NCBI GenBank assembly: GCA_002385265.1
Contig: DGDD01000080.1
Coordinates: forward strand, 1-5,321
Length of the DNA: 5,321 bases
Source: Chitinophagaceae bacterium UBA3961
GTDB taxonomy: Bacteria > Bacteroidota > Bacteroidia > Chitinophagales > Chitinophagaceae
Direction: 5' to 3'
Positions 1-5,307 of the stretch are shown in pieces. Every line of letters starts with the position of its first letter. Position 1 is the first letter of the stretch. The position numbers and the translations under genes were made by a program. A model generated the notes under the pieces. It did not search any database and had not been told where the DNA came from. It saw only the letters and a list, made by a program, of their open reading frames with translations.

Positions 1-173
1 GACATTCGCAACAAAGAGGTGCTAAAAGAAGAACGCACTACAAAGCTGTGAAAGTTACTTTAAGCAAAGACAGCACAACTGGTGAGATCCACGTTCGTCA
101 CCGCGCTCACGTTAGCGAAGGAAAATTATATTACAAAGGGAAGGTTGTAGCGGAAACCGCTCCAATTAAATAA
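1..173 (+). CDS. rpmF: 50S ribosomal protein L32 (3' part, 5' end cut by window edge)
   Basis: This is a structural protein of the large ribosomal subunit. The frame from base 3 gives 56 residues to the TAA stop at 171-173. It begins HSQQRGAKRRTHYKA, which follows the usual L32 start (M-x-x-P-K-R-R), and continues with the typical HVRHRAHVSEGKLYYKGK stretch. Bases 1-2 (ga) fit the end of an arginine codon, so only about seven codons should be missing. The GKLYYKGKVV tail is typical of Bacteroidota L32. The zinc-binding cysteines found in some L32 forms are absent from the visible part. plsX starts 29 bases downstream with no visible promoter between, so the two are probably co-transcribed from a promoter outside the window. 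The identity is seen directly; the operon is inferred from spacing and from the widely conserved rpmF-plsX order. Confidence 0.96.
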   Translation, partial: HSQQRGAKRRTHYKAVKVTLSKDSTTGEIHVRHRAHVSEGKLYYKGKVVAETAPIK

Positions 174-202
174 GCCTTTTAAATATAAAGCCATCGCCGG
201 AG

Positions 203-1147
203 ATGATTATCTGTATTGATATGATGGGAGGAGACTTTGCACCGTTAGAAGCGGTGAAAGGTATTCAATTGTATCTATCACAGGTATCAACTCCGGCTAT
301 GCTTGTTTTAACAGGTGATGAAGCCGTCCTTCAACCTTTATTGAACGAACAGGGAATCCCCCCTACTGCTTACAAAATCGTTCATGCTCCTCAAGTAATC
401 GGTTACAACGAACACCCCACCAAAGCGCTCAAAGAAAAGCCTCACAGCTCTATTGGCATCGGATACCACCTATTGGCCTCAGGTAAGGCAGAAGCCTTTA
501 TCAGTGCCGGTAATACAGGTGCGATGTTGGTTGGTGCTTTGTTTAGCATCAAAGCCATTGAAGGAGTTCAACGCCCCACCATTTCTACCGTTATACCAAA
601 AGAAGATGGTAGCACCGGATTATTGCTTGATGTTGGTTTAAATGCCGACTGCAAGCCTGAACATTTGAATCAATTTGCGATTCTAGGTTCTTTGTACGCA
701 AAAAACATCCTTGGAATTGACAACCCTCGAGTTGCGCTCTTGAATATAGGCGAAGAAGAGGGAAAAGGAAATGTGTTGGCTCAAACTACTTTCCCACTTT
801 TGAAGGAAAACAATGAAATCAATTTCGTTGGAAATGTAGAAGGTCGGGATGTATTATTAAACAAAGCCGATGTGATGATTTGTGACGGGTTCACCGGCAA
901 TGTGGTGCTGAAATTATTGGAATCCTTCCATGCCATCACTCAGGAAAAGAAAATCGAACACGAATATTTCGATCGCTTCGATTATGAAAACTATGGTGGC
1001 ACGCCAGTTCTAGGAGTAGCCAAACCTGTTATCATTGGTCATGGCATCTCTCATGCCAAAGCATTTTCAAACATGATTCATCTCGCAGAAAAGATGATTT
1101 CAACCTCGCTTCTCGATAAAATGAAAGCCAGTTTTGAAGGTAAATAA
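203..1147 (+). CDS. plsX: phosphate acyltransferase PlsX (acyl-ACP:phosphate acyltransferase)
   Basis: PlsX converts acyl-ACP and phosphate to acyl-phosphate, the acyl donor for PlsY in the first step of phosphatidic acid synthesis. It is a peripheral protein at the inner face of the membrane. The 314 residues cover the whole family. Visible blocks are IDMMGGDFAP (5-14), SAGNTGA (101-107), DVGLNADCKPEHL (143-155), NIGEEEGKGN (181-190), NVEGRDV (211-217), CDGFTGNVVLKLLE (227-240), YGGTPVLGV (264-272) and GHGISHAKAF (279-288). The linker between the GFTGN and YGGTP blocks is short, as I recall for other Bacteroidota PlsX proteins, and is not a deletion signature. The ATG at 203 places IDMMGGD at the normal distance from the N-terminus. 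No Shine-Dalgarno sequence is evident, as is common in this phylum. rpmF lies directly upstream. fabH, which often follows plsX, is missing here. Confidence 0.97.
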   Translation: MIICIDMMGGDFAPLEAVKGIQLYLSQVSTPAMLVLTGDEAVLQPLLNEQGIPPTAYKIVHAPQVIGYNEHPTKALKEKPHSSIGIGYHLLASGKAEAFISAGNTGAMLVGALFSIKAIEGVQRPTISTVIPKEDGSTGLLLDVGLNADCKPEHLNQFAILGSLYAKNILGIDNPRVALLNIGEEEGKGNVLAQTTFPLLKENNEINFVGNVEGRDVLLNKADVMICDGFTGNVVLKLLESFHAITQEKKIEHEYFDRFDYENYGGTPVLGVAKPVIIGHGISHAKAFSNMIHLAEKMISTSLLDKMKASFEGK

Positions 1148-1154
1148 TTACCTT
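1137..1154 (+). other. short hairpin enclosing the plsX stop codon
   Basis: AAGGTAA (1137-1143) and TTACCTT (1148-1154) are a perfect 7-bp inverted repeat around the loop ATAA (1144-1147). The loop contains the plsX TAA stop (1145-1147). There is no T-run after the stem (tcgactc follows), so it is not a standard intrinsic terminator. It could be a weak attenuator, an mRNA end-protecting structure or chance. The stem has only two G-C pairs and would be weak. Confidence 0.3.
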
Positions 1155-1176
1155 TCGACTCACGCATGTTGGCTTC

Positions 1177-2070
1177 ATGAAATCCTTCCTCCATCACATC
1201 ATTCAATTCTTTAAAGTACAGCATCCATGGGCTTTGCTATGGAATAGTGTTTGGGTGGGATTCACTGTATTTTTGAATTTCTACTTCAAAATTTCAAAAG
1301 CCATGTTAGCATGGTCGCTCGGTTGGCAACTGCTGTTTTTCGTGGGAATTTTTACTTTGATCTATGGAGTTTCTGTTCTGATTCATAAAAAGTATTATAA
1401 ACTTACACTTACAAAGGACTTCTATCTTTTTTTCATAACGGCTGTTCTGATCTTTTCATTCAAATCCATTCCTTATCATAGTGAATGGACGATCTATTTC
1501 CCATCATTTGTACCACATCAATGGGAAAAACCTTTGTTTCATTGGCTCGTGAAAGACATCGTTATCTTAGTTACTACTGTTTGGTTTTTTAGAAAACTGG
1601 GGGGCATAGGATGGATCCCTGGATTTAGCTGGAAAAATGTTCCTTGGAGAATTATTCTGGTTTGCTGGCTTATAATGATTCCATTGCTTTTTTGGGCCGG
1701 TTTCCAACCGGGCTTTCTAGCTCAGTACCCCAAAATGAGCAGTTTAATAGAACAAGGCGCATCTAAGGTTCAACTACTTTTTTTTGAACTCCTTTACAGT
1801 TTTGATTTCCTGATTATCGAGGTATTCTTCCGCGGTTTATTGGGAATAGCTGCTTTTCAATTCTTAGGAGAACATGCCATTCTAACCATGGCAAGTTTTT
1901 ATTGTGCCATTCATTTCGGAAAGCCGCTTCCTGAATGCATCAGTTCTTATTTTGGTGGAACAATATTGGGAGTACTAGCCCTTCGATCCGGGAAAATTAC
2001 CAGTGGATTTCTCATTCATGTGTCTGTTGCCCTTGGTATGGAAATCACAAGTTATTTGGGAAAGAAATAA
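1177..2070 (+). CDS. CPBP (Rce1-like) family integral membrane protein with atypical active-site motifs
   Basis: This is a 297-residue, very hydrophobic protein with about eight membrane segments (roughly 20-38, 46-68, 82-97, 125-138, 158-175, 198-214, 221-243 and 258-290). The C-terminal half carries the CPBP/Rce1 intramembrane protease signature in altered form. Motif 1 is IEVFFRG (214-220), where EExxxR is usual; E215 and R219 are kept but the first glutamate is I214. Motif 2 is YCAIH (242-246), with the histidine kept and Y for F. Motif 3 is HVSVA (281-285), with A where N or D is usual. HFGKP (246-250) and the following SSYFGGTILGVLA resemble a Bacteroidota branch of the family that I recall only in general terms. 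Peptidase activity is therefore uncertain. The gene starts 29 bases after plsX and may share its transcript, although a small hairpin lies between. Its stop codon touches the 3' end of rnpB on the other strand. The substrate is unknown. Confidence 0.85.
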   Translation: MKSFLHHIIQFFKVQHPWALLWNSVWVGFTVFLNFYFKISKAMLAWSLGWQLLFFVGIFTLIYGVSVLIHKKYYKLTLTKDFYLFFITAVLIFSFKSIPYHSEWTIYFPSFVPHQWEKPLFHWLVKDIVILVTTVWFFRKLGGIGWIPGFSWKNVPWRIILVCWLIMIPLLFWAGFQPGFLAQYPKMSSLIEQGASKVQLLFFELLYSFDFLIIEVFFRGLLGIAAFQFLGEHAILTMASFYCAIHFGKPLPECISSYFGGTILGVLALRSGKITSGFLIHVSVALGMEITSYLGKK

Positions 2071-2446
2071 AACTACAAACCTATAAGCCGGATTCTGTAC
2101 TTCCGAAGAAGCGGTTATCATTTATCTGTCTTAACACTTGCGCGTTAAGATCCATCTGCCTACCCTCCGGCTCTTGCTGTTGCCAACAAACGGAACGAGT
2201 CATTCCTTAACCGGTATACGTGGCATTTCAGCATGCAAGGTTTACCCCCAACCAACATTACTATTGGCTGCCGGGAGCTCTTACCTCCCGTTTTCACCCT
2301 TACCGTTGGTTGCCCAAAGGCGGTAATTTTCTGTGGCACTATCTGTTCCCATTTTACTGAGACCCGGCTATTCACCGGTGCAATGCTCTGCGCTGTCCGG
2401 ACTTTCCTCCCCCATTACTGGAAGCGATAACCCGGTTTGTAGTTTC
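2070..2446 (-). ncRNA. rnpB: RNase P RNA, bacterial class A
   Basis: This is the catalytic RNA of ribonuclease P, which removes 5' leaders from pre-tRNAs with the RnpA protein. On the minus strand the universally conserved blocks appear in order. GGAGGAAAGTCCGGAC is at 2410-2395 and ACAGAAAATTACCGCC at 2334-2319. GGTAAGAGCTCCCGG is at 2285-2271 and GAGGGTAGGCAGATGG occurs near 2168-2153. AGATAAATGATAACCGC is at 2127-2111 and ACAGAATCCGGCTTATAGG at 2098-2080. The ends form a perfect 12-bp P1 helix: 2445-2434 (AAACTACAAACC) pairs with 2081-2070 (GGTTTGTAGTTT). This fixes the mature length at about 377 nt, normal for type A. The 5' end fits a promoter 3 bases upstream. No separate hairpin terminator is visible. 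The sequence just past P1 is T-rich (2072-2059) and lies antisense within the CPBP gene. Open frames on either strand here are artefacts. Confidence 0.98.
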
Positions 2447-2448
2447 AA

Positions 2449-2480
2449 CAAAGATACTGATTAGTTGCGGCGAGCCCGAA
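2449..2480 (-). promoter_or_regulatory. rnpB promoter, Bacteroidota type (-33/-7)
   Basis: The minus strand reads TATCTTTG at 2456-2449, an exact match to the Bacteroidota -7 consensus TAnnTTTG. The last G lies 3 bases before 2446, the predicted first base of RNase P RNA, so the spacing agrees with the independently derived 5' end. At 2480-2478 there is TTC, one base from the -33 TTG core, with 21 bases to the -7 box (allowed range about 17-23). The -33 part lies inside the last codons of the upstream DUF3050 gene, whose stop is at 2461-2463. Confidence 0.72.
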
Positions 2481-3258
2481 TTTCATCGTAAGCACCGTCC
2501 CACAATAGTTTTCGATGTTTTAACGAGAGAACGGTTGCTTGTTCAGCTTCACTCCATTTCTGATCATCATTTCCACACAACGCTGCAGTCATTTCAGTAG
2601 CAAGATGACTGTGATGATCTCCATCCACTTCTATATGACGCTCCAAATAATATTTGAATGTTCCAATGCTTTCCGGAAATTTCTGGTGAAGGTCACGAAC
2701 AAGTTCCATGAACATTCCCGGAATCAGATCTTCCCTACCGAAAGTAAATACTGCCGCTTGCACATGTGCTTTACCGGTATTTATTACATCAAACGTATTC
2801 GTCACAAAGTTTTGAGCTGCCCTGGGGGTATTTGCGGCGTTGAATGCGCCATCAAAATCATTGGTCAATTGAAGCACTTTTATAAAAGTTTCAATTGAAG
2901 AGGCTGAAGCACCCGCTTGCTTCATCGCTTGCAAGTACAATTCAAAATGGCTCATCCGAATTCCATTCTCGTCAACATCAGATTCTTCCCCAACAACAAT
3001 TTCATTGATCAAAAATCGAGTATTGGCGGAACCTACCGGAAACCAAGGGTAACTGGTACAGGTAAGTCCGGATTGCAAAGCCTTTAATAAACTCATGAAA
3101 TCCCAAACAGCATAAACATGATATTTCATGAATATTTTTAAGTCTTCAACATCCTGAATGATGTGATAAAGAGGATGCGAAATGATTTCATTTCGAAGCG
3201 ATTCAATTGAAGTACGGATGCGGTCCATCCTGTTCGTTGTTGTAAAAACGGCGTCCAT
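2461..3258 (-). CDS. DUF3050 family protein (heme-oxygenase-like fold, function unknown)
   Basis: This is a soluble, mainly helical protein of 265 residues from the ATG at 3258. Typical family features, numbered from that start, are SHPLY (27-31), FMKYHVYAVWDFMSLLKALQ (43-62), NEIVVGEESD (85-94), SHFELYLQAM (103-112), GREDLIPGMF (174-183) and RHIEVDGDHHSHLA (207-220). The spaced acidic and histidine residues (E86, E91, E92, H104, H208, D212, H216) look like the metal-ligand pattern of heme-oxygenase-like enzymes such as TenA/CADD relatives. That is inference; no reaction is known to me for this family. An in-frame TTG at 3303 would add 15 residues, but it is the end of the -7 promoter element TAATTTTG, so it cannot be the start if that promoter is used. 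ATG 3258 has an A-rich leader. ATG 3228 (255 residues) is a good alternative that also fits the usual family N-terminus. rnpB follows 14 bases after the stop on the same strand. Confidence 0.87.
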   Translation of the reverse strand: MDAVFTTTNRMDRIRTSIESLRNEIISHPLYHIIQDVEDLKIFMKYHVYAVWDFMSLLKALQSGLTCTSYPWFPVGSANTRFLINEIVVGEESDVDENGIRMSHFELYLQAMKQAGASASSIETFIKVLQLTNDFDGAFNAANTPRAAQNFVTNTFDVINTGKAHVQAAVFTFGREDLIPGMFMELVRDLHQKFPESIGTFKYYLERHIEVDGDHHSHLATEMTAALCGNDDQKWSEAEQATVLSLKHRKLLWDGAYDEIRARRN

Positions 3259-3300
3259 TGTAAGAAGTTTAGTTTTCAGTTCAGGATGAAGGTTGGGGTG

Positions 3301-3308
3301 CAAAATTA
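3301..3308 (-). promoter_or_regulatory. -7 promoter element of the DUF3050 gene
   Basis: The minus strand reads TAATTTTG at 3308-3301, an exact TAnnTTTG match, predicting transcription from about 3298 and a leader of about 40 nt to ATG 3258. No TTG is found at the matching -33 position (around 3331), so the promoter is supported by one element only. A short palindrome, CTAGTCTCTAG, lies just upstream at 3311-3321 and could be an operator, though this is weak. Confidence 0.5.
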
Positions 3309-3327
3309 ATCTAGTCTCTAGTATTTT

Positions 3328-3357
3328 ACGCCTTAACTAATATACGCTTGAGGGCGT
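3328..3357 (-). terminator. possible hairpin between the LysE-type gene and the DUF3050 gene
   Basis: ACGCC (3328-3332) and GGCGT (3353-3357) form the base of an inverted repeat. It extends two more pairs (one G-T wobble) to 3334/3351 and leaves a 16-base loop. It lies 10 bases past the stop of the LysE-type gene, which fits a transcript end, but no T-run follows on the minus strand. Read as RNA it is only a moderate stem. It also covers the place where a -33 element for the DUF3050 gene would be. Confidence 0.3.
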
Positions 3358-3366
3358 GTTTTGGTT

Positions 3367-3996
3367 CTATGGAAGCTTAGCCCAAAGCAGCTTAAGAGCG
3401 AAAATCGCTAAAATTGCGGCCATTATTCGGCGAATGATGAGTTGACGTCGGTGATTGGAATTGATGGCGCCTGTGGCTTCGCTTACAACATATACAACAG
3501 TAACATTCGTAACAGTGCTACACAGCATTTGTATACCCCCAAGTGTGAGATTTTGTTGCACAAAATGACCCTGCTCCGGCTTTATGAACTGTGGCAACAA
3601 GGAGAAATAGAGGATGGTTGTTTGAGGATTGAGTACATTTCCAACAAATCCCTTAACCCAAAAAGACAAAAGTGGCATTTGTTCAACCCGTTCGAAATTC
3701 AGCATTTGTACAGGGGGAGCTTTCCATATTTTATATGCGAGGAAAACAAGATAGGCAGCGCCCGCTACTTGAATGGTCGAAAACACCATTGGAGCTTCTG
3801 TTAACAATGCTGTTACTCCTAAAACGGTAGCAGTAATGTGAACTACAAAAGCAGAAGTGATACCCGCCACAGTTAGCCAACCTGCTTTTCTTCCATAAGC
3901 AATGGTTTGACTAACATATAACATCATATTCGGTCCCGGTAATAGTGCTATACCAGTAACCAATAAAATGAAAGGCAAGTATGTTATTATGCTCAT
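3367..3996 (-). CDS. LysE/RhtB family amino acid exporter
   Basis: This is a 209-residue inner-membrane protein of about six membrane segments, the normal length for the LysE/RhtB (TC 2.A.76) superfamily. Members export amino acids or their derivatives in exchange for protons; the substrate here cannot be read from sequence. Diagnostic features are LLPGPNMMLYVSQ (18-30, with the family PGPN at 20-23), AYGRKAGW (33-40), VAGAAYLVFLAYKIWKA (77-93) and GFVGNVLNPQTTILYF (116-131). In the last of these, family members often have NPK where this protein has NPQ. SLLPQFI (132-138) follows, as in other members. The ATG at 3996 overlaps the TGA stop of the Smr gene in an ATGA, so translation is probably coupled and the two are one transcript. 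No promoter of its own is evident. The stop is TAG at 3369-3367, followed by a possible hairpin. Confidence 0.93.
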   Translation of the reverse strand: MSIITYLPFILLVTGIALLPGPNMMLYVSQTIAYGRKAGWLTVAGITSAFVVHITATVLGVTALLTEAPMVFSTIQVAGAAYLVFLAYKIWKAPPVQMLNFERVEQMPLLSFWVKGFVGNVLNPQTTILYFSLLPQFIKPEQGHFVQQNLTLGGIQMLCSTVTNVTVVYVVSEATGAINSNHRRQLIIRRIMAAILAIFALKLLWAKLP

Positions 3997-5015
3997 TTTT
4001 TAGTGAAATAAATTTCAGTAGCACCATATCCATATGAAGGGTGATACTGATTCACAAAGGTTTTCACCTCTCTTCGCATTTTCAAAGCCTCGTGTATTTC
4101 GTCTCTCAGTTTTCCTGTACCTACACCGTGAATTACAACCATTGAAGGCAAGTGATGAACAATCGCTAAATCTAAATACTTTTCGAAAGTTTGCAGTTGG
4201 ATCGTCAAGGCTTCAAAAGCATTTAGCTTCTCATAATTCATTGCCAGCTTTTCAATATGTAGGTCTATAACCCCTTTTGCCGGCTCAAGATGTTGCCTCG
4301 TTAAACTTGCATCGTACACCTTATAACCTGCCTTTGTAAGTGCCGATACATCAAGTTTTTCTGCTTCTTCTTGCTTGTCGGGACAGGTTTCCATGATTCT
4401 GTAAGAAAAGGTAGCATGGCCTTGTTCTTGGGTTTCTCGTATTTTTTGAAATACTTGTTTAGCCTTGAGTTTTAAATGGGTTTCATGGTAGTCGGCCTTA
4501 CCTTTAATAGGTTTTACCAATGCAAATTCAACCGAGAAAACCGGACTGTCGTTCAGCGTTTCGAAATCAATATCATGAATATAAAAATCTTCGAATGCCT
4601 TGATCGTATTCTTTAGTTCGAAACCGGGCTTGTTAATGTAGCTCAGATCATATTGAAAATGATAATCCGATTCTGTTCTGTTTACCAAATGAATTTTGAG
4701 TTCGTCTACTACATCATCACCAAATTCATCTGAATGCATTACAGGGATAAAAGTGAGCCACACGCCGTCTACTACTTTCTTAGAGAGGGGCTTTTTTTCA
4801 ACCTGCACATCGTCGATGTATTTCTTCTCTTTCTCGGGAGGAAAGAGCTTGTTTTCTGTAAAACGTTTGAAGTAAGGGTATTCCAATTGGTCGGTGTATA
4901 CCGGGAAATTGACTCCTTTCACCTGCACCACCACCATTTTCGCATTGATGATTTCCACCACCTCACCTTCGTCATTGGTATGCTTCACCACAACCGTATC
5001 TCCAACCTGAAACAT
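3993..5015 (-). CDS. DUF2027 / Smr-domain protein
   Basis: This is a 340-residue soluble protein with three parts, numbered from the ATG at 5015. An N-terminal KOW/Tudor-like beta barrel (about 1-46: FQVGDTVVVKHTNDEGEVVEI) is followed by a central DUF2027 region (about 75-215). A C-terminal Smr domain (about 249-333) carries IDLH (250-253), VVIHGVGTGKLRDEIH (293-308) and YGYGATEIYF (328-337). Smr domains, as in the C-terminus of MutS2, bind or cleave branched nucleic acids, and some act as endonucleases on mRNA in ribosome rescue. The role of this stand-alone Bacteroidota form is not known to me. A longer frame begins with TTG at 5039, but that TTG is the end of the -7 element TAAATTTG. The ATG at 5015, directly before FQVGD, is therefore the likely start, with a leader of about 19 nt. 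The end overlaps the LysE-type gene by 4 bases. Confidence 0.93.
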   Translation of the reverse strand: MFQVGDTVVVKHTNDEGEVVEIINAKMVVVQVKGVNFPVYTDQLEYPYFKRFTENKLFPPEKEKKYIDDVQVEKKPLSKKVVDGVWLTFIPVMHSDEFGDDVVDELKIHLVNRTESDYHFQYDLSYINKPGFELKNTIKAFEDFYIHDIDFETLNDSPVFSVEFALVKPIKGKADYHETHLKLKAKQVFQKIRETQEQGHATFSYRIMETCPDKQEEAEKLDVSALTKAGYKVYDASLTRQHLEPAKGVIDLHIEKLAMNYEKLNAFEALTIQLQTFEKYLDLAIVHHLPSMVVIHGVGTGKLRDEIHEALKMRREVKTFVNQYHPSYGYGATEIYFTKK

Positions 5016-5036
5016 GTTTCTACCTTGTTTAGGCTG

Positions 5037-5044
5037 CAAATTTA
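5037..5044 (-). promoter_or_regulatory. -7 promoter element of the Smr-lysE unit
   Basis: The minus strand reads TAAATTTG at 5044-5037, an exact TAnnTTTG match within the 48-base gap between the permease stop and the Smr ATG. It predicts transcription from about 5034 and a leader of about 19 nt to ATG 5015. No TTG is seen near the -33 position (about 5067), which would lie at the end of the permease gene. The assignment rests on this one element and its location. Confidence 0.55.
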
Positions 5045-5063
5045 CGAAGAAAAGAGGGCTTTT

Positions 5064-5307
5064 TTAGGCTTTTAGCTTACTGTGTGAATAACCATAGAGG
5101 AAGTAAATGCACAACCCTAGTGCCATCCAACAGAAAAACCAGATCCAGGAAATAGCCGGAATCTCAATAAGTAAGTAGGAACAACTTAGTACCCCAAGGA
5201 TCGGGATCAATGATAGCTTTTTGAGAGCTGTAAGAACACTTACAATAGTTGCCAGAACAATGTAAGCAAGAAAAAGAACTTCTTGCAATCCTTCCTTCCC
5301 AAGTCCT
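5064..5307 (-). CDS. APC superfamily amino acid permease, C-terminal end only
   Basis: The frame is open from the genomic end of the contig to the TAA at 5066-5064 and gives about 81 residues. It reads GLGKEGLQEVLFLAYIVLA, then a second hydrophobic stretch (KKLSLIPILGVLSCSYLL), a third (WIWFFCWMALGLCIYFLYG) and the tail YSHSKLKA. The pattern of a loop into LIPILG, then W-I/R-F, then IYFLYGYxHSKL at the C-terminus is typical of amino acid permeases of the cationic amino acid transporter (CAT) type. These are proton-linked or exchange transporters in the inner membrane. The apparent start at 5288 is a TTG inside the protein and not a true start. Most of the gene (over 80% for a typical 450-600 residue permease) lies beyond the contig end. 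The frame continues through 5308-5321 only by chance, since those bases are adapter. The substrate is unknown. Confidence 0.78.

Noticed and set aside
1149..1156. TACCTTTC before the CPBP gene as a -7 promoter element
   Set aside because: The last base differs from TAnnTTTG and the nearest TTG (1134-1136) is only 12 bases upstream, too close for a -33 box.
2138..2430. Several small open frames on both strands (62-71 residues) between the CPBP and DUF3050 genes
   Set aside because: They lie wholly within the RNase P RNA gene, whose conserved blocks and P1 helix account for the sequence.
2539..2898. 119-residue plus-strand frame opposite the DUF3050 gene
   Set aside because: The minus-strand frame encodes a recognisable family protein. 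The plus-strand translation is low-complexity, phenylalanine/isoleucine-rich antisense with no family resemblance.
3442..3804. 120-residue plus-strand frame opposite the LysE-type gene
   Set aside because: It is antisense to a clear transporter gene and shows no recognisable domain.
5051..5073. GGCTTTT repeats and A/T runs after the permease stop as an intrinsic terminator
   Set aside because: No stable stem followed by a T-run can be drawn on the minus strand; the repeat is short and direct, not inverted.
4734..5075. 113-residue plus-strand frame opposite the Smr gene
   Set aside because: It is rich in H, F and V as expected from the complement of an acidic/lysine-rich coding region, and the minus-strand frame is a clear DUF2027/Smr protein.
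5064..5288. A complete 74-residue small membrane protein starting at 5288
   Set aside because: The start would be a TTG, and the frame stays open upstream to the contig edge. The sequence matches the C-terminal end of a much larger permease.
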